Notes: generated by a model from the letters alone, not told the origin. 64,000 bases of DNA from Magnolia sinica (GCF_029962835.1 NC_080577.1:25278501-25342500), one strand, 5' to 3'. Numbered from the stretch's first letter, positions 1 to 13,200 are shown. Program-made: numbers and translations.

Positions 1-2801
1 CTCAGGACACGGCTCACATGAACCCGCCTGAGAATTGCATAAAGAAAAATGCGTCCTCGTCATCCTCATACTCCCGCTCTGCCTCGGGGGTCGCATCATC
101 ATCTGCATCTAAGACAGAGTCTGGTTGGTGTTGAAACACCGTCCCAGAATGTGGGAGTGAGTGATCAACTCAGTGGAACTATACAGTAAAAGTTAACACG
201 TTATCAATTCAATCAAGCAGTAATGATAAGGCAATACAATCAAACATGTCCTGATTACTCTTGTTAATGCAAGGATGTATGTAGAAATGATGCATGCTCT
301 CGCCTGCACTCCCTCAGCGTCTTCATCTTATGGTACGCATGATAAATTCCCGCAGTGCTCTACAACGCCAAGGCACATGCAATGCGGTGCATGAACATGA
401 TTACCAAGTTGTTATTAGTCCTTTTCATACAACAGGATTGAGAAGCTAAGGTACCGTCCTCATATCAATTCCCAAACGGTGATCCATTCTAGGGTCGTCA
501 GTCCTAGACAATCTCATAGGATATTGTGGCCCTAGGTCGCTGCAAAGGGCTCGTCACCAATCAATGCATGCCTATCATACCTTAGTTACTACCCTAAAGC
601 TCGTCGCCTCAACGCAGTATCAAGGTGTGCTCGAGGTCACTACAAAGGGCTTGTCACTAATCAATGTAGGCCGATAGCGCGAATATAGTGTCCCAACCAC
701 CATAATTGGCTCACGAGTCTGAATTGCTCACTGGTCACTACGGGGAGGCTCGTCACCCCAGCGTAAGCCAACAGCTCGACCACGGTGTCCCATACCACCA
801 TACTCGGCTCATGAGTCTTAGCGGATCGAGATACCATAGTTAACGGGATTGCACTGGTAAGTTTGATACTCTAGATTCAAACAATAGCGTCCATACATGG
901 TGCACATCCACCGGGATAATCGGGTTACTTGACGAGCTCAACTAGCACGAGCGTACGTTGAGTTGAACGACATAGAGTGCGCAAACACTTCGTGTGGCCA
1001 AACCACTGCCAACAACCCTAATACGACTCGGGTTCGTCAAACACGTCCTTCGTGGCGAAAACAACTTCGGCCACGAACTCAAGGTTTGTTACTGATTCCC
1101 TAGACTATTTCATAGTCCCATACACATTCAAGTATAACAAATATTCATACCAACAATTCAGAACAGTAATGGATCAACAATTCCAATCATACAAGCATGT
1201 GAGCATTTGTTGAGTATCAACTTAACATGAATTCACATGTAAGTAACGTCTAAGTTAAACAGACAAAGAATATAGATTGCATGGAGGAAATCATACACAT
1301 CATTAAGATAGTTGAGAATCTCTTCTCAACGCCCATAAAAGTACAATATATGACACACTTATTCATTCAGACATTTCTACAAACACTTAGGCTATATATT
1401 CCAACATACATGACGTATGTTGGTGATAGCTCACATTAGGACAATTCCTCTTGCCAAGGAGTTGTTACACATACAACTAGCACAAACATGCGACAATTAA
1501 TCATGAAAAATACATGCTCGTATTTCATACGTATATGATACTTTCTACATATACAAGGAATACACAAATCTCCATATAGTTCATATATATCAGAAACGCA
1601 ATACAAACATCGCATTTGGCATGTGAAATTGCACCCACAACAATAATAAACCATTAGCCGACATTGAAAGCCTAGAAAACCATAACCTATACGAATATAG
1701 TCCGCACCTTAAAACAGAAAGTGCGCAACAGATCTGATTTAGACGATAAGTCCTCGTCAACGGCAACTAGATAACCTAAGGCATGAATGAAATGAGCTAC
1801 ATCAACACTTAGACTATTTTAAGCTCCAAAACAGGTTAGGGTTTGATTGACTTACCTAAGAATGAACTTAGAATCGCCGGAATAACGATTCAGATGTGAT
1901 GGTTTAGGTACGCAGAGTAACTGGGAAGAATCTCAAGATGATTCACCAACTTCTCTCTCACTTTCTCTCTCTTTTCCTCTCTCTCTCTCTCTTAGCTAGG
2001 GTTTGGAAAATTCGTATGGAATTGAGAGTGAGGGTTTAAGGTCTTTATATAGGCCTAATATTGATGAAAATAGCCCCAGGGCCAAGGTATACTTAGGTTA
2101 TAACCAATTTGGGCTTATTTCGATCCAATGGAGCGCTTTTGGAGGTCCTTTTTCTGAGTGTGGTCGGACTTAAGCTCACTAATATTGGATCTTAAGCAAG
2201 TTAAATTTTCAATCTGATCGGGTTTTCAGATCGTTCATGGCGGACCAATTTCAATTCAACGGTCATCGAAACTCGATCAGGGCCACCGGCACTTTGACAT
2301 GTCTGAGCCATCTTCCCTGATCCGAGGGTAAATTTGGGTCAGATTCTAATGGTCAGAATGCTTAAAATCGGCGCGCAAGCGACACGACTCAGATTTCATA
2401 AATTCATATTTAATTTATCATCTTTCTCAGACTCTTTACTCCGAAATCAAGCAAATCGTCTCAGGACATCATTTGGACTTGATTTTTGAGGTGATTGTCA
2501 AGCTCAACAAGGTGATCATATTTGTCTAAGTTCATCGCTATCGGACTTTCGACGCGCGGTCCAGGTCTGATACAAAGTTTCCAAGTACTCCCGAGAGCAA
2601 CTGGATTTAGCGTTGAATCCTAGATTTCAGGGTAACGTAGCGCCAATGATTCTACAAGTTTTGGGTCTTGCAGATCAAATTTAAAGTGATTGGTGCTAAT
2701 TTCACAAGTAATCGAGTTTAGCGCTAGTTAACCCACATTTAACTTCTAAAGAATTTGAGGTAGTACTCGGGTCTTTGCACGAAATTTTTCGGGTCATTAC
2801 A
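1..2801 (-). mobile_element. Gypsy-type LTR (copy A), cut by window edge
   Basis: Read on the minus strand this block begins at 2801 with TGTAATGACCCG, a start typical of long plant Ty3/Gypsy LTRs (Tekay/Del-like lineage; lineage is inference). It aligns along its length with the block at 3275-6412: for example the stretch around 110-240 (CTGGTTGGTGTT, then GTGATCAACTCAGTGG) recurs at 3722-3840, and the right-hand ends share a GGTACTCGGGTCTTTG-like stretch. No gag or pol reading frame is present. The left part lies outside the window, so I cannot tell whether it is a solo LTR or one side of a longer element. Confidence 0.6.
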
Positions 2802-3274
2802 ATAGACACTTGAACAGACCAAACTCAAGATCATTTGGATTGGCTTATTGAAAGGAAGGCCCCTTGATGTTGTTGGTTTGCAAGAAACAAAGGCGGATGA
2901 CTTCTATTAGAAGGCAAAAGGAACCTAACACATCTTAGAGGGATATGAGTCCTTAATCTCATTGTAAAGATGACCATTAAGGGTTCTTTTGATTTTGGAT
3001 CAGTCCATGATTGGTTGTCTCAGTAAGATGGAGAAATTCTATGATCCCCATACCAAGGACATGGATAGTATCCTCAGGCTTTCTATTTCTACAAGCAAGG
3101 ACCATGGTTTAGTAAACCAGACCTTCCATGCCATTCATCTGACATGGCAGGTTGCAACCCGGTTGACCTCGAGTCACTATCCCACTGACCTGGTTGACCG
3201 GGTTTACCCAGTCGACCCCGAATTGCTGTCCACCCTCTTGCAATCGCCTCAAGCCTAGTCGGCCGGGCCAACCC
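2802..3274. other. Inter-LTR spacer with LINE endonuclease scrap
   Basis: This 473-bp stretch separates the two Gypsy LTRs. Plus-strand codons at 2848-2907 read LKGRPLDVVGLQETKADDFY and then a stop. The VVGLQETK core matches the conserved early motif of LINE-type AP endonucleases, so a small L1 fragment is likely. The rest (2989-3270) is open in several frames but shows no family I recognise. No primer-binding site follows the neighbouring LTR, so this does not look like the internal region of one element. Confidence 0.35.
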
Positions 3275-6200
3275 TGCAACGCCTTGAATTTCGAGGGTCG
3301 AGCAAAGCTCAACTCCTGAGATTCAGCACATCACTTATGCAACATGGATAATGATGTTTGAATGTTGTCCATATCAATGTATTAAACATGAGTGAGATTA
3401 TACTAAAATAGCATATTATACTCCAGAGATAACGTAATTAAGCAAGCGAAAGTCTGAAGTATATGTATTGAAATAAGTAAGCGATTCACAGCCTCCAGAG
3501 TATGATGATGTAACAGGGTTTAATATATACAAGGTTTGTTTCAAAATATACAAAATGTCAAAATGTAGGTGTCTAACTAATCCATGTGACCTTGTAATCC
3601 CATCGAATCAGTACGAGGTCTACATAGACCTGCCTGATAGCTGAACATAAGAGAATTCCTCCTCCTCATCTATAAAGTCCAACTCAGCCGCATAGACTTC
3701 ATCATCACCTGCATCTACAACAAAGTCTGGTTGGTGTTTTAAAACACCGTCCCAGGGTGGGAGTGAGTGATCAACTCAGTGGTACTATAAGGCAAAGGTT
3801 AATATGTTATCAAGTCAATCAAGCAATAATGATAAAGCAGTACAACAATCATATCCTAACTACTTTTGTTAATGCAGGGATGGTATGCAGTAATGATGCA
3901 TACCCTCAGACGAAGCTCTCCCACAAGCGACTCTGACAACCAAGTTCGCGCATGATAACCTCCCTAAAGTGCAACTTCCTCGCCAAAGCACATGTAATGC
4001 AGTGCATGGTCGTGTTAGCTGAGTACTTAATTAAGCTAATTCATACAGCAGATTTGGGAAGCTAAGGTACCTCCCTTTATATCATAACCCAAACCGAAGG
4101 ATTCATCCATGGTTGTCAATCCTAGTTAATCACATATGGTAGGCAAGTTGTAGGGCATCACCCCTAATGTAAAGCAGTCGATAGGCAAATTCAAGAGTTT
4201 ATACTCACGGTCACTGCGGAGAGGCTCGTTACCCCAACATAGGCCGACAGCTCCAACATGGTGTCCTATACCACCATGTCCAGCTCACGAGTTTGGGTTG
4301 CTCACTGGTTACCACGGGGAGGCTCGTCACCCCAGCGTAAGCAGACAGCTCGACCACGGTGTCCCATACCACCATGTCCGGCTCATGAGTCTTAGCGGAT
4401 CGTGGTACCATGGTTAAAACGGACTTTTACATTGGTAAGTGGTACCTTAGATTCAAGCAGCGATGTCCATATATGGTAAACACACAATAGGTTAGTCGAT
4501 TTATTAGACAAATTCGATTGGTACGAGTGCACGTTGACTTAATCGACACGGAGCGCATAAGCACCCCACGTGGCCTAACCATTGTCGACAATCGTCGTAC
4601 GACTCGGATTCATCGAATGTGTCAAATGTGGCGAGACTAATTCGGCCACTCGAACAGGAACTGTTACCGATTGCCTGGACTACGTTGTAGTCCTAATCTT
4701 ACTTAGATGTAGCGTGTAAATACATGTGATAATCATATTAGCATTTAACAAACAATTCAAGTGAATTCCTCATTTAAGCATTGCACCAAACACATTGAAC
4801 ATATTACTAAATATTTACATTTCATCCATAAATTGCGTAGTCAAAATTAAGGTTACATGAAGAAAACTATACATATGGATAAGGTAATTAAGAATCCTAT
4901 CTCAATAGCCTTATTAAATACAATTCATCAATAATTTCTCATTCAGACAATTTATCAAACACTTAGGCTATACATTACCAAATACATAAACTAAATTAGT
5001 TACGACATATATTATGACAAATCCTTATACAAAGAGATCGTCATACATACGGCAAACATGAATCCTAGATTTACAGTCACGACAAGCGCAAATCACAATT
5101 TCATGTTCATTAAAACATTTTAACAAACACATGGAATGCATCTTGTATTCAACATAGTTCACACGTACATAATATATTGACAATGCCATAACTAAGATCA
5201 TATGGCAGCAATCAAGTCAGACATAAATCATTAGCTGACATTGAAAGCATTGAAAACCATAACCTAAATGTTTATAGTCCGCACCTTCCATCGGAATACT
5301 CGATTCGGACTCGGTTCAAACACTACGTTCTCGAAAACGGAACGGCGGGTACCTAAATCATGAAATAGGTTAGCTAGTTTGTCGATTACTCAATCTGGAT
5401 CTTTACAACAATACTAGGGTTAGGTTTTCTTACCCAAATCGTAGCTGAAAATGATTGTGTAGCGAAGTGGGGAGGTGAATCAGCACGTGGAGTAGTGGGA
5501 AAGAATCACTACAACAATCTCCCAAACTTTCTCCTCTCCTCACTCTTTTCTCTTCTTTTCTCTCTTCTCTCTACTAGGGTTTGGAGAAAATCGTATGGGA
5601 GAGATATGTGGTGGTTTAAGGCTATATATAGGCCCAGAAGTGATGCAAATGGCCCTAGGGACATGGTATACTTAATTTATATCCAAAGGGTGACTGTTTT
5701 TGACAAACAGAGCTCATAGGAAAGCCCACTACTCACATACGTCATAGTGTAAGTTCCCTGACAATGAATCTATACTACGATGTGGTTTCGGCGCGATTGG
5801 ATAGGCCGATCGACCATGGAAGACCCGTGCTAGATCAACGGTCATACTTACTTGATCGGGGCCACTGTTATACGGATATGTACAGGAAAATTTTCTTTTC
5901 CCATCGGTGCAGTTTGGTCAGAAACCGATGGTCTGAAATCCTTAATGTCGCGTGTAAGCGAATGACCCAATGCACTTAAGTTTCATTACGTTTTCTAAAG
6001 ATATTCGCGTTTCTCACAAACTTCACTTAGGGCTCAAGTTGTCCATTTCTGGACACAATCTGAACTCGATTCTCGCGATGGTTGTCAAGCCCAATAAGAC
6101 GGTCATAACCCTATAGTTTAGCGGTCATCGGACTTTCGACGTGTGGTCCCGGTCCGATACAGAGTTTCAATGTGCTCCCGAGAGCAACAAGCTTTTAGGA

Positions 6201-6412
6201 TTTTTTTCTAGGTTTTAAAGTAGTGTTGAGATAGCGGTATTGGTGGTTTTGGGTCTTGCCAATTGTATAAATAGTAGTTCGAGTTGAATCCACTGATTAA
6301 TTCAGCGAGTACTTAATTCATTTTCGCCTAAATTTCTACAGAATACAATCCTTATGGATTTCTGCCTGAGGTGGTACTCGGGTCTTTGTACGGATTTTTT
6401 CGAGATGTTACA
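3275..6412 (-). mobile_element. Probable solo Gypsy LTR (copy B), about 3.1 kb
   Basis: On the minus strand the LTR opens TGTAACATCTCG at 6412. A matching left end is proposed at 3275 (plus strand TGCAACGCC, giving a TG...CA element), because AACCC precedes it at 3270-3274 and the same AACCC follows the other end at 6413-6417, fitting a 5-bp target-site duplication. The sequence aligns with copy A from roughly 3630 to 6412. No coding domains are present, so recombination between two LTRs of a former full element is the simplest history. The left boundary rests on a five-base match only and is moderately secure. The weak open frames at 5495-5979 are LTR sequence. Confidence 0.55.
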
Positions 6413-6537
6413 AACCCTATATCATAAAATTTTGTCTTCTCTCATCTCTTTTATCCAAGACCCAAACCCAAGCACACACTTTCCCTTCTATTTTCTCAAA
6501 TATTTCTCTACAAATCCTCTACAAATCCAAAAACCTT

Positions 6538-7504
6538 GAATTGACCGTGATGTGAAGGAGAATCGCCGGAATTGACCGTGAAATGCATGAAATTGACTGT
6601 GAAATGAAGGGGATTGACCGTGAAATGCATGGAAATGACTGCGAAGTGAAGGGGAATCATTGGGATTGATAGTGACATGCATGGAATTGACCGTGAAGTG
6701 GAGGGAATTGATGGTGAAATGAATGGAAATGACCGTGAAATGAAGGCAATTGACCGTGAAATGCATGGAATTGACTGTGAAGTGAAGAGGAATCACCGGA
6801 ATTGACCGTGAAATGAATAGAAATGACCGTGAAGTGAAGGGAATTGACCGTGAAATGCATGAAATTGACCGTGAAGTGAAGGGGATTCGCCGAAATTGAC
6901 CGTGAAATGAATGGAAATGACCTTGAAGTGAAGGGAATTGACCGTGAAATGCATGGAATTGACCGTGAAGTGAAGGGAATTGACAGTGAAATGCATTGAA
7001 TTAACCGTGAAGTAAAGGGAATTGACCGTGAAATGCATGGAATTGACTGTGAAGTGAGGGGAATCGCCGAAATTGACCGTGAAATGCATGGAATTGACTG
7101 TTTAGTGAAGCGAATTGATTGTGAATTGCACGAAAATGACCGTGAAGTGAAGGGAATTGACCGTGAAATGAATTGAATTGACTGTGAAGTGAAGGGGAAT
7201 CGCCGGAATTGACCGTGAAATGCATGGAATTGACCGTGAAGTGAAGGGAATTGACCGCGAAATGCATGGAATTTACCGTGAAGTGAAGGGAATTGATCGT
7301 GAAATGAATTGAGTTGACCGTGAAGTGAAGGGGAATTGCTGGAATTGACCGTGAAGTGAAGGGAATTGACCGTGAAATGAATTTAATTGACCATGAAGTG
7401 AAGGGGAATTGCCGGAATTGACTGTGAAATGTAGGGAATTGACTGTAAAATGAATTGAATTGACTGCGAAGTGAATGAAATTGACCGCGAAGTGAATGAA
7501 ATGG
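6538..7504. repeat. 21-bp minisatellite, about 45 units
   Basis: The unit is AATTGACCGTGAAATGCATGG alternating with AATTGACCGTGAAGTGAAGGG. Units are 21 bp with point changes, and every few units an insertion of about a dozen bases containing GGAATCGCCGG appears, giving a loose higher-order pattern. Because the unit is a multiple of three and lacks stops in some minus frames, long repetitive minus-strand frames arise (HFTVNSM/HFTVNSL heptapeptides). No start context, splice signals or non-repetitive domain supports translation. The array begins sharply after a pyrimidine-rich stretch (6420-6537) and ends at unique sequence. Confidence 0.93.
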
Positions 7505-8580
7505 ATTTTCAACCATCGACCTGATGGAATCTTGGAAAATAAACAGGTTGGTTGGCTAAAGTAGCTTCTCTTGCCCCAAAATCATATATGGTACATCAAG
7601 TAACTAATTTTGGTTTAAAAGATATTCTTGTTAAATGAATAAAGAAAAAATGAAAAAAAAGAGAGATTTTTTTTTTATATGCTTATATATACATATTTAT
7701 ATAAATATGTATTAGAGAAAAATGTAGGTAGAATGAAGTTCTCCAAGTAGTGGCCGTACGGTTATGGCTACGGTTATAATCCGTAGCAATAGGGAGCACC
7801 AGCTAAAAAAGCAGGGGCACTTTTGACCTGAGAAATGGGGCCGTACAGCTGGGGCTTATTTTTGGAAGCTAAAAAACAAGTGGGCTTAAAAAGGTTCGTG
7901 GGCCATATACGGGTCGTACAGTAGGAAATTTCTCTTGACTATGGCCTAGCAACCAGACGGGGAAATTAGCACTTTTGACGTTAACTGGGATTCTCCATGC
8001 CTGGCCATTATGACATCCGAACCATCCATCGGTTCCTAGCTGTTTACTTGCCCTGGTTCAAAGAGTCAGGACTCTGGTGGGCTAGTGTGAGAAAGAAATG
8101 GATGGTTGGAAAAGAAGGGTTTAGCTGTTGGATTTCTTGAATCTTGACTAGGGGATCCACATACTGAGACCCACCTGATGGACAGCTCTGATGTTCCACA
8201 CGCGTGTAGTATGTGCATGAAGCTTGGACTAACAAACAGCTAGTTTGGATGATACGGTTCACTTGCTACTGAATCTGTAATTTTTTATCCAGAAAATGAA
8301 TACTAGCCTATACCCTTGACAGAACATTTTCTAGACCCTTTATTTGGACAAAATTACTTTTTATGCCCAGTGTTCCATCCTTGCAAACAGGCTATATTCT
8401 CTGAAGCCCAAGCTGATAAGGTGAGGGTGACACGTGTGAAAATAGGGCTAGTTATCAGGTAGATGCGGATTGCCGTCTGTAACCAAGGGTCAATAGGTCT
8501 TGTAATTCTAATATTCGAATAAGTGTCATGTACCCGTGTTAGTGTTAGATATGGAGTAGTGTTGGAAAGGAAACATTATT
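7505..8580. other. Unassigned, AT-rich intergenic DNA
   Basis: I see no supported gene. The stretch holds an AT-rich patch with poly-A and poly-T runs (7620-7720) and two similar CCGTAC-centred segments (7755-7790 and 7845-7920), which may be remains of a repeat. The minus-strand open frame at 8044-8262 has no recognisable domain. Confidence 0.4.
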
Positions 8581-8584
8581 TCAT

Positions 8585-8790
8585 CAACCCCCACTGTGTG
8601 GTGCACCTGAGCCTTGGATTGGTCTCATTTTTGGGCTCGTAACCTAAAATGATCTGGAAAATTTTTTGGACGGCATGGATAAAATATATACATCATGGTG
8701 GGCCCTACAAAATCCATACCAGGACCGAATCCATCCTGGCAGCGTTCTCATCTAAAGATGCAGATCATAGCTTCTACGCAGTATTAATGA
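8585..8790. repeat. Fragment of the dispersed GGGCCCACCATGATG repeat
   Basis: The segment carries the phrase seen in many places in the window: a 'concerning aggregate' of AAAATGATCTGG, then GGACGGCATGGATAAAA, then ACATCATGGTGGGCCC at about 8690-8705. Only one end of the element is evident, so it is a truncated copy of the MITE family that is complete at 55073-55599 and 56931-57468. Confidence 0.5.
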
Positions 8791-8993
8791 GAACATGAAG
8801 ATTTCGGATCGTCATTTATGAGATGCATTCCGTGGGCGAAAACCCGGCTCCGCACAGTACGGTGGCCCATGTTCGTGATGCCACAAAAGTTTCAAAGGCC
8901 AGGATTTCTCACACGCGGTGCCAGTTTGGCAGATTTTGCCGCGTTTAAACTGATTCTTTTTTCTTTAAATCACGAAAGAGCCCCCCGAGAAAT

Positions 8994-9001
8994 TATAAAA
9001 G
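8994..9001 (+). promoter_or_regulatory. Possible TATA box
   Basis: TATAAAAG lies 107 bp upstream of the ATG at 9108, in a locally GC-richer stretch. The spacing suits a plant core promoter with a short leader. It is only suggestive, because the downstream frame is interrupted. Confidence 0.3.
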
Positions 9002-9107
9002 CCTCTCACTTGAAGAATGGGAGAATCGCATGCAATCTCTTCTCCGCTTCTCATTGTTTTGGCATTCGTCGTTGTGGGAGATATATATATAGAGAGAAGC
9101 AACGCCA

Positions 9108-9266
9108 ATGGCGGTTGAGGATTCTCGAAGCTATCGGGTATTATAATCCCGGCTTCGCCTTATGCTGCTACAAGCGTGGTCCGCCCTCGACTGCCCTTAC
9201 TCTCCTCTCGATTTCAATCCCCTCGACCTTGTCAGGCTCGACACAACCGAAGTAATCACTATGTAA
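9108..9266 (+). pseudogene. Exon-like frame with in-frame stop, family unknown
   Basis: An ATG at 9108 opens MAVEDSRSYRVL, then a TAA at 9144-9146, then the same frame continues for 39 codons with a protein-like stretch ending SPLDFNPLDLVRLDTTE. After the GAA at 9249-9251 comes GTAATC, a possible splice donor in phase 0; otherwise the frame stops at 9264-9266. The TATA-like box upstream and the codon-like composition suggest a first exon of a decayed or captured gene. I do not recognise the family and no downstream exon is evident. A sequencing error at the TAA is an alternative. An overlapping 145-codon frame (8818-9255) has no protein-like character. Confidence 0.3.
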
Positions 9267-9486
9267 TCCTTTTCTTTACTCGACTCTTAGTTTTGATGTA
9301 CTTCTGTTGGATCTCTAATTCGGCGACGCCAAACACATGAGAGGGTTGCGGGCGTGCCAAAACTGATTGGGTCCGATTCAAACCATGACCATTGACCGCT
9401 GGCGTGGAGATAAAGTGAGGCTCGTTCATAGCTCAACCTTTCGTCTATTCAGCCAACTGATGATTGGTGGAGGTTGGGGCTCTTCT

Positions 9487-9545
9487 ATATGAGCTCTTTT
9501 TTACCTTTGAAATTTTCATATGAGCTCTTTTTTACCTTTGAAATG
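9487..9545. repeat. Short tandem duplication, 31-bp step
   Basis: ATATGAGCTCTTTTTTACC plus following TTTGAAAT occurs at 9487 and again at 9518, a recent-looking direct duplication with almost no divergence. Confidence 0.8.
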
Positions 9546-9807
9546 CAAGGACTTGTGAAGGTACAACAGTTTTATGGTGCCTCCAAGACAATGTGGTTGA
9601 GGAAAATGCCAATTACTGAGAGCAGCAACGTGCTTCCGAGAGCAGCGTGATGATGAGTGAAGTAGAGACAATGCCAGGAATTACAATTACAGTCTGCCTA
9701 TCATATGAGCGTAGGCGAACAGGCCCTAAACTATTTTCTTCCTTCAGATCCGGCACAAGGCTGACGTGGCAGAAGTAACCGTCCGTCTCTATCCAAATGA
9801 CCAAAAA

Positions 9808-9935
9808 TACCCTAGGTACCCAAGGACTAGTCGATCCTCGAATCCTTAACGCAGGTCTTCTTTGAATATCTCCTGTGCCACTTGGCAATATTAGTACCAT
9901 CTATCTGATCTGCACATATTTTGATATAAACATTT
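9808..9935 (+). repeat. Dispersed repeat, copy 1 of 2 (see 17062)
   Basis: The segment containing GATCCTCGAAT, CTTCTTTGAA and TCTCCTGTGCCAC followed by CAATATTAG recurs in the same orientation at about 17062-17190 with roughly 20 percent difference. No coding content or termini could be defined. It is probably a fragment of an unidentified transposon. Confidence 0.55.
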
Positions 9936-10253
9936 TCCCGTCACATTTATGCCTATTTGACAAAGAATAGTCGGACATATGGTCGTGTATTAACTTTTGC
10001 GACATATGCTAAATTTAAGTTTCTAAAAATATTAGATGGTGTCACCATCATATCATTCTCTGTTATCATCGAGTGCCACATATAATACAGAGAATATATT
10101 TCCATATCTCTGTGGCAGCTTTTGCTTTGGAAATCGTTCCAATCATCATGCAACAATTAATGTCTCGCATGTGGAAGTCTTATATATACCACCTCTTCTT
10201 CTTTGTTTTCTTTTCTAAAAATCCTGAACCCCTTTTTTACGTCACGTACGGAT

Positions 10254-13200
10254 ATGGCTCCGAAGACGGTGAAGATCTCTGATATTCCAGTTTCTCACAC
10301 TTCATCTCTCAGTACTCTTCTAGCGCCACACCTTCCTCTTATTTCTACAGAAACGATTCTTTCTTCTGATTTAGATTCTACCCTTTACCTGGCCCCCATC
10401 TTTAATCTATCTTCATCCCTAGATCTTATCACCATTGCAAACTACTTTCCAATGGATAAAAAGAGAACGATTCCTTATCTCCCATGAATTCTTTGATTGG
10501 AAATACTAGGAGAATTCCTCAACTATGGCCCAAACATCTTAATGACTGGCCAGAATGGTATGGCCGAGTTAAAAAGTAGTTTATAGTTCAATAGACAGAA
10601 ATCGGTATTGCAGAATGCATACATTTATCAGTCTGAAATCTCTCCACATCCAGCCTTAGTCCTTGCAGCAGCCTGCTTCTTGAGCCACTCCACCAACTCT
10701 CTTCACTTTTGATGTGGTCTGATGAGTCCAACAGTCATGGACGTTTGTGCTCTTACTTCTCTGCTTCCATAGGCCATCAATTCTACCTAGGATGCATGTC
10801 CAACAAATTTACGTTTAACATTGATGACATTCGTGTGTCGTACACAACAGTTATGGCATGAGAGCGCAAGACCGAAGGAGAGGTTAGCTATCAAGAACAC
10901 TGCGCTTTCTTGTTAATGTGGATTTGTCGGTCACTCGTTTGTGTCAAAACTGACAAAATAAAAAAAGAGTATGTCGGCCTGGTCGATCTGCTGGCATCAG
11001 GAATACAAGTTGCGCTTGCTCCATTTCTACTTGGCCATCTTTATCACAATATGTATACTTTGGCTTCCACTGGTTCATAACTGATTGGTGGCCCTCTCTG
11101 GCTACTTCAGCTATGGCTCTTCGAATATTTTCATGAATTTAGTGATAAAGTTGTGGGGTCTACCAATAGATTGACGTCTTATGAATATCGTCGAATAAAG
11201 GCTTCCATCAAAATTACTTCTTTCGACGAATGTCTTCATTTCTTTTACTCTCTTTGATTGGATTGACCTGATTAGCTATTCCACCCATACATGAATGGAG
11301 AACTTGGCCCAAAATGGTTCACAGATACATAGTTCGATACAACTGACACATAATTGATCGAAGCTAGAAATCTGGTTTGGGCTAGCTATCTTTTAGCTTG
11401 GGATATCCCAATAGTCAACTCCAATAAGAATATGGGAAAATATCAGATGCACGGCGTAGAATTCTATTCTCCTAACCTCCTTGCTCATCAATTTGGTTTT
11501 GGCCAAGCCATTCCCTTTCCATGCTGTTCACTTTCCTTGAATTAACTAATATATACATGCTGGTATATTAAGAATATTTCAGAGATAGTCACTGCTATTA
11601 CTTCTTATACTAACAATTCCAATTCGTATTCTTTGGTCTCTCTACCCTGTGTCCATCATCTACATATTCTTTCAAAGCCTGGTGGGCCAACTATTATACT
11701 TAACGATGGGAGAGGCTTATTCAGAATGTTTTCGATAAGTCATCTCATTCTCTTCTCTTGATGAATCCACCGATAGAAACTTCTACCTCAATCATTTCGA
11801 TGGAAACGGTCGAAATCTAAGTGAACAAGATCTTCTATGAGTGGATCACTATTGCCTTAACCACAAGAACGGCTAGTGAAGAAAAAGCAGAAAAAATTGC
11901 CCCGACCTTGATCGTTCCAAGTAAGCATATCCCAACCATATAATATTTTGAGCATTTTTATTTCATGGAATTCAATTCTAAAAAATCTTATGCTGAACAC
12001 TGGCCACACATGCAACAAGTTTTATGGCTTCGCGAAGATCTCCACCAAAGGCAATATGATCGAAAATGGAATAGAGCCTGTTTGACTATGAATTTTCCGA
12101 AGCCAAAAGGCAAAAAGCTTTATTTTATCCTTCATATGACAAGGAACTGCCCCCATTCCCTAAGGTTGATTATGCAATATCAGAACCTATTTTTAAACTC
12201 AACTCTGGGGTCAAACTTGAACCCGGGGTGATGTGTGTTGGCCTCATTAATGAACGAACATTAGCTCTAATAGCCCTTCAAGGTGACCACACTAAGAACT
12301 TCAGCATCCTTAATGTTTAATCGCCTCGTCTCCTAATTTGCTCATTCTTTATTTTATTCTTTTTCAATGGTCTCAGCAACGATAATCCCTTCAAGGATAA
12401 CCCTTGGAACTACCTAGCCTTTTACTGATCTAAACAAATATGTTTCTCTATAAGCTTGCCTAGGAGACACACTAAGAGGCACTGAGGTAGCAGAAGAACA
12501 AGCTGCTGATGAAACGATGGATCAAGAGCCTGCTGACTTACCGGCATTCATCTACAATCCAATTTTAGGAGAAGCCAAGGTATCATTTGACTCCACTCCA
12601 TTACTTCATCAGCCACGATCGAGACTTTCATCAACCACGTCTATGGCTGTTGCTTTTCAGGTTCCCGATCCTTCACCCCCATATGATGAAACTGTGCAGC
12701 TAGGCTCTTCAACTAATGCTGACTATCCTATAGCCAAACTTGAGCAGTTAGATCGCACGCATGATAACTGATCTAACTAACACTGAAAGCTCTCTGGAGA
12801 TAAATGAGGCTCCGACAATTACTGTTGAGCCTACAATCTCCTCAAATGTACCAGCAATGTCGACCGACCATCTTGTTAAGTCGGGTAAAGCAACTGATGA
12901 ACATTAACCGTCCCATTCGTTGCAACCATAGATTATCTACACGTTAGTGAATCATCTGCCCACGATTAGTGAAATTAAAATCTTTGGCCGATCTTAATGC
13001 CGCCTTCAACATCTTTTCTCAACTTTTCTCAGTGGCTCTTGTGCCTACGGCTTCTGCTTCCTCTCATTCGATTGTCAATGAACAACAGTCACGGGTCGAT
13101 TTACCTAAAAAAAAGATCGAAAGCTTTATGACCTTTGACCTACCTACGCTAGTGGCCGATAATCGATTGGAAATCATGATAGCTCACGTTAAGCGGCTAG

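Noticed and set aside
2802-3274. Internal region of a single Gypsy element between two LTRs
   Set aside because: Too short, no primer-binding site, and a separate target duplication for copy B.
6538-7504. Regular repeat spacing reminiscent of a CRISPR array
   Set aside because: Units are adjacent with no unique spacers, and the window is eukaryotic.
6488-7516. Overlapping minus-strand open frames of up to 171 codons encoding HFTVNS repeats
   Set aside because: They are the same minisatellite read in different frames; unit length is a multiple of three without stops. No start context or domain.
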